Shown piece by piece: positions 7,874 to 15,316 of a stretch of 31,106 nucleotides of DNA (within the stretch, counting starts at the first letter, position 1; each line of letters starts with the position of its first letter). Under the pieces are notes generated by a model, which had not been told where the DNA came from, did not search any database, and saw only the letters and a program-made list of their open reading frames with translations. Source of the DNA: CAZNGF01 sp964572855. Lineage in GTDB: Bacteria; Bipolaricaulota; Bipolaricaulia; RBG-16-55-9; JAJCYT01. Position numbers and translations under genes: made by a program. The stretch is taken from NCBI GenBank assembly GCA_964572855.1, contig CAZNGF010000034.1, positions 1-31,106 on the forward strand. The letters run 5' to 3'.

Positions 7874-8323
7874 ATGGCCGAAGAGAACGACGTCCAGGAG
7901 ACGCAGGAGGCGACCGAGCAGCAGGCGGAGACCGCCACCGCTGACCCGCGCTTCGAGGACTTTTTGAAGCAGATCGACGAGATGACGGTGCGCGATTTGG
8001 TGGACTTGGTTGAGGCCATCGAGGAGCGCTACAACGTGAGCGCCAGCGCGGCCATGGCCGTGGCGGCCGCCCCGGCGGCCGGCGGCGGCGACGCCGGCGA
8101 CGCGGGCGGGGTCTCCACCGTGACGGTCACGCTCAAGAGCGCCGGCCAGCAGAAGGTCCAGGTGATCAAGAAGGTCAAGGAGATCACCGGCAAGGGCCTC
8201 AAGGAAAGCAAAGAGCTGGTCGACGGCGCCCCGAGCCCGGTCAAAGAGGGTATCAGCCCCGACGAGGCCGATCAAATCAAGGCCCAACTGGAAGAGGTTG
8301 GCGCTGAAGTTGAGATCGGTTAA
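7874..8323 (+). CDS. rplL: Ribosomal protein bL12 (L7/L12) with acidic N-terminal extension
   Basis: Multicopy stalk protein that recruits and stimulates translation GTPases. It has 149 residues, against the usual ~120-130. The extra length is an acidic, Glu/Gln-rich N-terminus of about 25 residues (MAEENDVQETQEATEQQ) before the dimerisation domain (EMTVRDLVDLVEAIEERYNV). A flexible Ala/Gly hinge follows, then the conserved C-terminal domain with KVQVIKKVKEITGKGLKESK. AGGAGG (7860-7865) precedes the ATG by 8 nt; a TTG at 7868 is too close to that site to be the start. Confidence 0.96.
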   Translation: MAEENDVQETQEATEQQAETATADPRFEDFLKQIDEMTVRDLVDLVEAIEERYNVSASAAMAVAAAPAAGGGDAGDAGGVSTVTVTLKSAGQQKVQVIKKVKEITGKGLKESKELVDGAPSPVKEGISPDEADQIKAQLEEVGAEVEIG

Positions 8324-8347
8324 AAATCCGCTCTTTGCAGACGGGAT

Positions 8348-8378
8348 AAGCCCCCTGGCCGCATCCCCCAGGGGGCTT
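8348..8378 (+). terminator. Hairpin between rplL and rpoB (terminator or attenuator)
   Basis: AAGCCCCCTGG (8348-8358) and CCAGGGGGCTT (8368-8378) form a perfect 11-bp GC-rich stem with a 9-nt loop, followed by GTGTCGTTGTAT. The downstream tract is only moderately U-rich. Its place between rplL and rpoB matches the known E. coli attenuator that lowers rpoB expression relative to rplL. Since rpoB has no evident promoter of its own here, partial read-through is likely. Confidence 0.75.
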
Positions 8379-8443
8379 GTGTCGTTGTATCGGGAACCGC
8401 GGCGGCTCACCCCGGCCGGTTCCCTGGTTTGAGAGGAGGAGCA

Positions 8444-11400
8444 TTGCGGCAACGACGCTCTTACGGACGCGTGACTCCCGCGCTGGAGCTGCCCTACCTG
8501 TTGGAGGACCAGCGACGCTCGTTCGAATGGTTCGTAGACGAGGGCATCGTGCAACTGCTGGAAGAGGTTTCGCCCGTTCAAAACGAGAACCGGTCCGAGC
8601 TGGCCCTGGAGCTGTCCAACCCGCGATTCGAGGAGCCCCACAACACCGAACAGGACTGCAAGGACAAGAACCTGACCTACGCCGCCCCCTTGCGCGTTCA
8701 GGGGCGCCTGCTCCACAACGAGCGCGTGCTCAAGGAAGACGACCTGTTCCTGGTCGACATCCCCAAGATCACGGCGCGCGGAACGTTCATCATTAACGGG
8801 TCGGAAAACGCGATCGTGAACCACCTGACCCGCTCCCCCGGCGTGTACTTCACGCTGGAGTCGCAGACGCCCAAGGGCAAGGAGTTCCGCGCCCACGTCC
8901 TGCCCGACGACGGTGCCTGGCTCGAGATCATGCTCGACACGGCCCGCGGCCAGGTGTATGCCAACCTGGACCGCAAGGGCAAGATCCCGGTGACCGTGCT
9001 GCTCAAGGCCCTGGGGCTCAAGGGCGACGAGATCCTGACGCGCTACGCGTTCGAGCTCCCCGCCGACGAGCTCGAGGGGCGCGAGGGCGCGATGCTGGCC
9101 GAGGGAATCGGCAAGGGCAAGGGCGCGCTTGAGCCCGGCGACCTGCTCGACAAGGACGCGCTCAAAACGGTGCAAAAGGCCGGGGTCAAATCCGTCAAAC
9201 TCGTCAACCCGTTCGTCCAGGACAGCCTCAAGAACGACCCCTGCGGCTCGCGCGAGGACGCGCTCGACTTCATCTACCGCAAGCTGCGCAGCGGCGACCG
9301 CTTCACCAAGGCCCAGGCCGAGGAGTTCTTCCACGGGCTCTACTTCTCCGAGGAGAGCTACAACCTCTCCGAGGTCGGGCGCTTCATGTTCAACAAGAAG
9401 CTCAAGACCAAGGGCCAGGGCACGGCGCTGCAGGAGCGCGAGGTCGTGTTGATCGTGGACCGCCTGCTCCAGGTGCTGGACCGCCCCGAGCTCATCGACG
9501 ACAAGGACCACCTGGCCAACAAGCGCGTCAAGTCGCCCGGCGAAACCACCTGGGACGCCCTGCGCTCGGGGCTGCAGCGCATGTCCAAGATCACCAAGGA
9601 CCGGCTGGCCAAGCTCGACCTGGACAAACCCGACGAGGTGTCCTTGCGCTCGCTCATCTCCTCGCGCGCGGTGCAGAGCGCGATCAGCAAGCTGTTCTAC
9701 GTCGGGCGCCTGAGCCAGTTCTTGGAGCAGATCAACCCGCTGGCCGAGCTCACGCACAAGCGGCGCCTGAGCGCGCTGGCCGGCGGCGCCGGCGGCAACA
9801 GCCGGCGCCGGGCCAAGATCGAGGTGCGCGACGTGCACGCCTCGCACTACGGGCGCATCTGCCCCATCGAAACGCCCGAGGGCCAGAACATCGGGCTCAT
9901 CACCACCATCGCCACCTACGCCCGCTTCAACGAGCACGGCTTCCTCGAGGCCCCCTACCGCCGGGTCAAGGACGGCCAGGTCACCGACGAGGTGCGCTAC
10001 CTGATGGCCGACGAGGAGGAGCAGTACAAGCTGGCCTCCTCGCTGGTCGAGCTCGACAAACAGGGGCGCATCGTCCCCGAGCAGGTCGAGATCCGCACCG
10101 GCAAGGAGAACATCCGGCTCGTCCCCAAGGAGCAGGTCGACTTCGTCGAGGTCGCCCCGGCCGAGCTGGTGGGCGTGTCGGCCAGCCTGATCCCGTTCCT
10201 CGAGCACGACGACTCCAACCGCGCGCTCATGGGCACGAACATGCAGCGCCAGGCCGTCCCGCTCATGAAGCCCGAGGCGCCCTACGTGGGCACGGGGCTG
10301 GAGGCGCACGTCGCGCGCGACTCGGGGCTCATGCTCGTGTCCGAGGCCGACGGCGAGGTCGTCAAGGCCGACGCGCAGCGCGTGGCGGTCAAGAACGGGA
10401 AGAAGACCAAAGAGTACCCGCTGGTGAGCTTCGAGCGCACCAACCAGAACACGCTGCTGCACCAACGACCGCGCGTCTCGGTCGGGCAGAAGGTCAAGGC
10501 CGGCGACGTGCTGGCCGACGGCCCCTCGACCGACTTCGGCGAACTCGCGCTGGGCACCAACGTCATGGTCGGCTTCCTGCCGTTCGAGGGCTTCAACTAC
10601 GAGGACGCCATCCTGATCTCGGAGCGCCTGGTCAAGGACGACGTGTTGGATTCGATCCACATCCACGAGATCGAGGTGCGCGCCGAGGAGACCAAGCTCG
10701 GCCCCGAGGAGATCACGGCCGACATCCCCGATATCACCAAGGAGGAGCTGCGCAACCTCGACGACGACGGGGTCGTGCGCGTGGGCACCGAGATCAAGGT
10801 GGGCGACATCCTGGTGGGCAAGATCACCCCGCGCGGCGAGAGCGAGCCCACGCCCGAGGAGCGCATCTTCCGCTCGATCTTCGGCGAGCGTTCGCGCAAC
10901 GTCAAGAACACCTCCAAGCGGCTCTCCCCTTCGATCGGGGAACGCGGCAAGGTGATCCGGGTCAAGAAGTTCTCCCGTTCGAACAACGACGAGCTGGAGG
11001 CCGGCGTCAACGAGCTGGTCAAGGTCTACATCGCCCAGCGCAAGAAGATCTCGGTGGGCGACAAGCTGGCCGGCCGCCACGGCAACAAGGGCGTGATCGC
11101 GCGCATCCTGCCGGAGGAGGACATGCCGTTCCTGCCGGACGGCACGCCGCTGGACATGGTGCTCAACCCGCTGGGCGTCCCCTCGCGCATGAACCTGGGG
11201 CAGGTGTTCGAGACGCACCTGGGCTGGCTGGCCGCGCTCAAGGACGAAAACAGCGCCGCGCCCGTGTTCGACGGCGCGCGGGAAGACGACATCTTCAACC
11301 AGCTACACGCGCTGCGCAAGGAGCGCGGATTGGACGAGGGCGACGGCGTCAGCAACGTCGAGGGCAAGCCCGATGGCAAGGTCGTCCTGCGCGACGGGCG

Positions 11401-11806
11401 CACGGGCGAGCCGTTTGAAAACCCCGTCACCGTGGGGCAGATGTACATGATGAAGCTCGAACACATCGCCGACGAGAAGATCCACGCGCGCTCCATCGGT
11501 CCTTATAGCCTGATCACGCAGCAGCCCCTGGGCGGCAAGGCCCAGCGCGGCGGCCAGCGGCTCGGCGAGATGGAGGTCTGGGCGCTGGAGGCCTACGGCG
11601 CGGCCTACACGCTGCAGGAGATGCTCACCGTCAAGAGCGACGACACGCGCGGGCGCGTCCAGCTCTACAAGTCGATCCTCAAGGGCGAGGAGTTCCCGCC
11701 CTCCGGATTGCCGGAGTCGTTCCGCGTGCTGGTCAAGGAGCTGCGCAGTCTGGGCCTGAGCGTGAAGGCCTACGACGACGAGGATCACGAGCTCGACATC
11801 GAGTAA
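8444..11806 (+). CDS. rpoB: DNA-directed RNA polymerase subunit beta
   Basis: Catalytic beta subunit, 1120 residues and complete, near the Thermus length and so without the large E. coli insertions. Landmarks are LPYLLEDQRRSFEWF at the N-terminus, FIINGSENAIVNHLTRSPG, the rifampicin region SQFLEQINPLAELTHKRR (near residue 425), YGRICPIETPEGQNIGLI, and KLAGRHGNKGVIARILPEEDM. The C-terminus has SFRVLVKELRSLGL. In fork loop 2 the usual LGPGGLTRERA reads LAGGAGGNSRRRA, two residues longer. The TTG at 8444 follows GGAGG (8435-8439); TTG 8429 lies before that site. rpoC does not follow, which is unusual. The hairpin at 8348-8378 precedes the gene. Confidence 0.96.
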   Translation: MRQRRSYGRVTPALELPYLLEDQRRSFEWFVDEGIVQLLEEVSPVQNENRSELALELSNPRFEEPHNTEQDCKDKNLTYAAPLRVQGRLLHNERVLKEDDLFLVDIPKITARGTFIINGSENAIVNHLTRSPGVYFTLESQTPKGKEFRAHVLPDDGAWLEIMLDTARGQVYANLDRKGKIPVTVLLKALGLKGDEILTRYAFELPADELEGREGAMLAEGIGKGKGALEPGDLLDKDALKTVQKAGVKSVKLVNPFVQDSLKNDPCGSREDALDFIYRKLRSGDRFTKAQAEEFFHGLYFSEESYNLSEVGRFMFNKKLKTKGQGTALQEREVVLIVDRLLQVLDRPELIDDKDHLANKRVKSPGETTWDALRSGLQRMSKITKDRLAKLDLDKPDEVSLRSLISSRAVQSAISKLFYVGRLSQFLEQINPLAELTHKRRLSALAGGAGGNSRRRAKIEVRDVHASHYGRICPIETPEGQNIGLITTIATYARFNEHGFLEAPYRRVKDGQVTDEVRYLMADEEEQYKLASSLVELDKQGRIVPEQVEIRTGKENIRLVPKEQVDFVEVAPAELVGVSASLIPFLEHDDSNRALMGTNMQRQAVPLMKPEAPYVGTGLEAHVARDSGLMLVSEADGEVVKADAQRVAVKNGKKTKEYPLVSFERTNQNTLLHQRPRVSVGQKVKAGDVLADGPSTDFGELALGTNVMVGFLPFEGFNYEDAILISERLVKDDVLDSIHIHEIEVRAEETKLGPEEITADIPDITKEELRNLDDDGVVRVGTEIKVGDILVGKITPRGESEPTPEERIFRSIFGERSRNVKNTSKRLSPSIGERGKVIRVKKFSRSNNDELEAGVNELVKVYIAQRKKISVGDKLAGRHGNKGVIARILPEEDMPFLPDGTPLDMVLNPLGVPSRMNLGQVFETHLGWLAALKDENSAAPVFDGAREDDIFNQLHALRKERGLDEGDGVSNVEGKPDGKVVLRDGRTGEPFENPVTVGQMYMMKLEHIADEKIHARSIGPYSLITQQPLGGKAQRGGQRLGEMEVWALEAYGAAYTLQEMLTVKSDDTRGRVQLYKSILKGEEFPPSGLPESFRVLVKELRSLGLSVKAYDDEDHELDIE

Positions 11807-11818
11807 CGCGTGGCCGAG

Positions 11819-12247
11819 ATGAAACGCGAACGCGCCGCCGGGATGGTGCTGGTCCATCCCGGCAGCGCCTCATCCGACGGACCCGCCTACCTGCTGCTCA
11901 AGCACCGCGACGGGGGCCACTGGCTCTTCCCGAAGGGCCGCGTGGAACCCGGCGAGGGCGACTGGGAGGCGGCCACCCGCGAGCTGGCGGAGGAGACGGG
12001 CATTCGCGTCTGTACGCGACTGCCGGGGTTCAAGCGCGAGACCCGCTATCGCTTCACCCGCGGGGGAACCGAGGTCGACAAGACCGCCGTGTTCTTCCTC
12101 GCCCTGACCCCGACGCGCGCGGTGGCGCTATCGCCGGAGCACGTCGGGTTCCGCTGGCTGCCCTTCGAAGCGGCGCGCCGCACGCTCACCTACGACGACA
12201 GCCGGCGCGTGCTGGACCAAGCGCGGCGGCGTCTCGAAAAATGTTAA
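11819..12247 (+). CDS. Nudix hydrolase (Ap4A hydrolase-like)
   Basis: A 142-residue Nudix pyrophosphohydrolase that would cleave nucleoside diphosphates linked to another group. The Nudix box fits GX5EX7REUXEEXGU exactly: G at the start of GRVEPGE, then REL, A, EETGI, at about residues 36-58. The surrounding HWLFPKGRVEPGE and later KTAVFFLA and GFRWLPFEAA resemble diadenosine-tetraphosphate hydrolases; the substrate is inferred. A GTG at 11810 would add three residues; neither start has a good Shine-Dalgarno site. It begins 12 nt after rpoB, where rpoC would be expected, and is probably co-transcribed. It faces the ABC operon across 33 nt with no clear terminator. Confidence 0.9.
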   Translation: MKRERAAGMVLVHPGSASSDGPAYLLLKHRDGGHWLFPKGRVEPGEGDWEAATRELAEETGIRVCTRLPGFKRETRYRFTRGGTEVDKTAVFFLALTPTRAVALSPEHVGFRWLPFEAARRTLTYDDSRRVLDQARRRLEKC

Positions 12248-12280
12248 CCCGCGGGGCGTTGGGCTGGCCGGGGCTTGGGC

Positions 12281-13087
12281 TCACTCCCATAGCGCGGTCA
12301 GATCGCGCCGGTGGAGTTGGCGCTGGACCCCCAGGTAGAGCGCGATCGGCGGCAGGGCGAGCAAGCAGCTCAGCGCCAGGACGAGCCGCTCGTCGCTCTG
12401 CACGGCGTGCATGAGGCTCACCATCGTGAAGGGGAGCGTGTTGAGCTGGACGGACTGGTTGGCGATCGAGACCACCAGGTAGTCGTTCCAGGATTGCACG
12501 AAGGCGAAAAACGCGATCACCCGGATGCCGGGGGCCATCAGCGGGAGCACGATCCGGGCGAGCACCGCGCGGGTCGTGGCGCCGTCGACCTCGGCGGCCT
12601 CGTAGAACGCGGGCGGGATCTGACGCAGGTAGGCCAACGCGAGCCAGAAGCAAAAGGGCAGCACAAACGCCCCCTGAGCCAGCACGATCCCCCAGCGCGT
12701 GTTGCTCATCCCGGTGGCCAGGTAGAAGCGAAACAGCGGGATGAGCGCGAGCAACAACGGGAAGGTGCGCAGCGAGATCACCCAACCCAACACGGCCCAC
12801 GTCCCCGGCGGGGCGTAGCGGCTGAGCCCGTAGGCACCCATCCCGGCGCTCAACAGCACGAGGCCGGTAACGCCCGCGGCCACCAGGACCGAGTTCAGGA
12901 AGGCGCGCACCAGGCCGGGGCGGGCGACTATCTCGGCGTAGTGGGCCAGCGTGAAGGCCGTTTGGCCGGGACCGATTTCCTGTTGCAGCGATCCCCACAA
13001 ACTCACCCCCAGCGGGAGCAGTAGCCCGAGCAGGGCCAGCGACAGCAGCCCGTAGACCCCGAACGCAAACCAGCCGGAGCGGCTCAC
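12281..13087 (-). CDS. ABC sugar transporter permease (MalG/UgpE type)
   Basis: A 268-residue inner-membrane permease with about six transmembrane segments, starting with FAFGVYGLLSLALLGLLLPLG. The EAA loop that contacts the ATPase is EAAEVDGATTRAVLARIVLP, and NDYLV and LNTLPFTMVS are typical of the second permease of CUT1 carbohydrate importers. The GTG start at 13087 overlaps the upstream permease stop (GTGA), with AGGAGG 4 nt before it. It is the last gene of the operon, and no ATP-binding subunit follows. The imported solute cannot be read from the sequence. Confidence 0.92.
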   Translation of the reverse strand: MSRSGWFAFGVYGLLSLALLGLLLPLGVSLWGSLQQEIGPGQTAFTLAHYAEIVARPGLVRAFLNSVLVAAGVTGLVLLSAGMGAYGLSRYAPPGTWAVLGWVISLRTFPLLLALIPLFRFYLATGMSNTRWGIVLAQGAFVLPFCFWLALAYLRQIPPAFYEAAEVDGATTRAVLARIVLPLMAPGIRVIAFFAFVQSWNDYLVVSIANQSVQLNTLPFTMVSLMHAVQSDERLVLALSCLLALPPIALYLGVQRQLHRRDLTALWE

Positions 13088-14001
13088 ACGACCTCCTTCC
13101 ACTGCTGGCGCGCGTAGAGGGCCGAAAAGAGCGAAAGCGTCGCCAGCATGACCGTCCCCGTGGCCGAGGCCAAACCCAATTCGTGTCCGGACCACGCCTG
13201 CTCGTACAGGTAGGTGGGCACGACCTCGGTGGCGTGCACCGGGGCGCCCCCCGTGGCCACGGCCACCATGGTGTAGTCCGTGAACGTGAAGGCGACGTGG
13301 CCCAACACGAGGGCGGCCGCGATCAGGCGCAGGTGGGGGAGCGTGACGTGTCGCAGGCGCGCCCAGGCCGTGGCCCCGTCCAGCCGGGCGGCCTCGTAGA
13401 GCTCGCGCGGCACGGCCAGCATCGCGGTCAGAAACCCCACCGCGAAGAACGGGGCGTTGCGCCAGACGTGGAGCAGGACGATCATCGCAAAGGCCGTATC
13501 GGGGTCGTTGAACCAGTTGCGCACCCAGGAGCCCAGCCCGAGCGCGTGCAGCCCATGGGCGACGAGCCCGTCCGTGGGGTCAAACAGCCACTGGAACATG
13601 GCCACCTGGGCCACGATCGAGGTCACCCAGCCCACCAAAACGAGCGCGCGAAAGGCGCGCATCCCCGGCAGGGGCTGCTTGAGCCCGAGCGAGAGCAGGA
13701 GCCCGAGGGCGAACTCGAGCGGCACGGTCAGCGCCGTGAGCAGGATCGAGTGCTCGAACGAGAGCCAGAAGAGCGGGTCCTCGAACAGGCGGCGATAGTT
13801 TTCCAGACCGATCCACCCGGTTTCCCCGGGGCGCAGCAGGTGCAGGGTCGTGAACCCGTCCCAGACCGCGCGCAGCGTGGGGTAGAACACGAACCCCCCC
13901 AGCCAGAGCAGCGCAGGCAAGGCCAGCGCGTAGGCGAGCAGCCAGCGCCTGCGGCGCAGCGGTGCGTTGGGCCGGCCGGGCGGGAAGGCGGGGCGCGCCA
14001 T
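13084..14001 (-). CDS. ABC sugar transporter permease (MalF/UgpA type)
   Basis: A 305-residue membrane protein, partner of the downstream permease. A basic N-terminus (PLRRRRW) is followed by a first span, LLAYALALPALLWLGGFVFYP. FEHSILLTALTVPLEFALG and the EAA loop EAARLDGATAWARLRHVTLP match the first permease of CUT1 importers. The gene starts 4 nt after the binding-protein stop with no good ribosome site of its own, so translation is probably coupled. Its stop overlaps the next permease by 4 nt. Confidence 0.92.
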   Translation of the reverse strand: MARPAFPPGRPNAPLRRRRWLLAYALALPALLWLGGFVFYPTLRAVWDGFTTLHLLRPGETGWIGLENYRRLFEDPLFWLSFEHSILLTALTVPLEFALGLLLSLGLKQPLPGMRAFRALVLVGWVTSIVAQVAMFQWLFDPTDGLVAHGLHALGLGSWVRNWFNDPDTAFAMIVLLHVWRNAPFFAVGFLTAMLAVPRELYEAARLDGATAWARLRHVTLPHLRLIAAALVLGHVAFTFTDYTMVAVATGGAPVHATEVVPTYLYEQAWSGHELGLASATGTVMLATLSLFSALYARQQWKEVV

Positions 14002-14005
14002 GTCG

Positions 14006-15316
14006 CTAGGGGAACGCGCGCGCGAGTTCGGAGAGGCGGGCGTGCAAGGCCTCGGCGAGCGGCTCGATCGGGGTCGTCGTGAAGACGGCCTCCTGGATGG
14101 CGTCGTCGATCGCCTGGCGGACCCGGCCGTGCGGAACGGGATCCAGCGCTCTGCCCGTGGGCAGGATGGGGGCCCAACGGGCCTGCCAGGCCCGCGACGG
14201 GCCGTCGAGCGCGGTCGCGAGCGCGGCCGACACGTCGGCTCGCACGGGCAGGTCCCCGGAGATCCGAACGTGGCGCAGCATCGCCTCCCGGCCGCACCAG
14301 AGCTTGGCCACCTCCCAGGCCAGCTCGCTGAACCGGCTGTGCGCGTTGACCATGACGGTCTTGACCTCGAGGTAGGTGCCCGCGCGCCCGCCCGGCGGCA
14401 GGGGCAGCGGGGCCACGCCCGTGTCCTCCTCGAGGATGCGGCGCTGGAGCTCGCTTTGCGTCCGGCGGGCGAAGATGAACGGGCCGTTGGGCATCATGGC
14501 GATCCGGCCCAGCGAGTAGTCCTCGTCCATGGCCAGGGCCTCCTGGCCGCGGTAGAGTCGCGGGATGGCCGAGGGCGTCCCCTCGAACAGCGCCCGGTAG
14601 AGCTCGAGGACCCGCGCCAGCGCCTCCGGCGCGGGACGGAGGGTCCAGCCGCCCCCCCGGGGCTCGAACAGCCGTCCTTCGAGCTGGAACAGGTACGACA
14701 TGAACTCCTGGAACCCGCGCACCAATCCGGACTTCGTCGTCATCATGAACCCGGCGGTGTCGGGCTCGGCGCCGCTGATGATCCGCGCGCTGCGGATCAG
14801 CTCGTCCCAGCTGGCGGGCACCGCCAGCCCGTGCTTGGCCAGCAGGCTGCGCCGGTACACCAGCGCGCGCGCGTTGCCGACGTAGGGCAGCCCCCAGAGC
14901 GCGCCGTCGAAGCTGACCGCGGCGAGCGCGCTGGCGTGAAACTGGTCCGCCTCGCTCCAGCGCCCGAAGTGCTCGGAGAGCGGTTCGAGCAGGCTGGCGG
15001 CCTGGTAGGTGGGGACCTGGCTCAGCACGCCCTCGATCAGGTCGGGCCGGCCGCTGCCCGCGGCGATCAGAAAGCGCTGTTCCAGGTCGGGATAGGAAAA
15101 CGCCCCGTAGTCCACCCCAAAGTCCACGCCCAGGTCGAAGCGCAGCAGCTCGGCGAGCGCCTCCTCCCACCAGGGCAGAAAGCCGCGCTGGTAGAAGCTG
15201 GCGTCGAAGAGCGCGTTCCAGAAGGTGAAGCGCTCCGCGGCCCGGACGCGCGGGGAGACCCCGGCCAGCCATGCCCCCGCGCCCAGCGCGCCCCGCAAGA
15301 ACGCGCGCCGCCTCAT
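14006..15316 (-). CDS. Extracellular solute-binding protein of the ABC importer, Tat-type signal
   Basis: A 436-residue family 1 solute-binding protein delivering a (probably carbohydrate) ligand to the permeases. The N-terminus MRRRAFLRGALGAGAW has a twin-arginine motif (RRAFL) and a likely cleavage site after RVRA. Typical features are LWGLPYVGNARALVYRRSLL, PASWDELI and IAMMPNGPFIF. The ATG overlaps the regulator stop (ATGA) and has GGAGG 8 nt upstream. Export by Tat suggests folding, or cofactor or ligand loading, before export (inference). Confidence 0.93.
   Translation of the reverse strand: MRRRAFLRGALGAGAWLAGVSPRVRAAERFTFWNALFDASFYQRGFLPWWEEALAELLRFDLGVDFGVDYGAFSYPDLEQRFLIAAGSGRPDLIEGVLSQVPTYQAASLLEPLSEHFGRWSEADQFHASALAAVSFDGALWGLPYVGNARALVYRRSLLAKHGLAVPASWDELIRSARIISGAEPDTAGFMMTTKSGLVRGFQEFMSYLFQLEGRLFEPRGGGWTLRPAPEALARVLELYRALFEGTPSAIPRLYRGQEALAMDEDYSLGRIAMMPNGPFIFARRTQSELQRRILEEDTGVAPLPLPPGGRAGTYLEVKTVMVNAHSRFSELAWEVAKLWCGREAMLRHVRISGDLPVRADVSAALATALDGPSRAWQARWAPILPTGRALDPVPHGRVRQAIDDAIQEAVFTTTPIEPLAEALHARLSELARAFP

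Noticed and set aside
6542..11218. A 1558-codon minus-strand frame across rplK to rpoB
   Set aside because: It is antisense to well-recognised genes; long shadow frames arise from GC-rich third positions and the translation looks compositionally biased (His, Leu, Asp).
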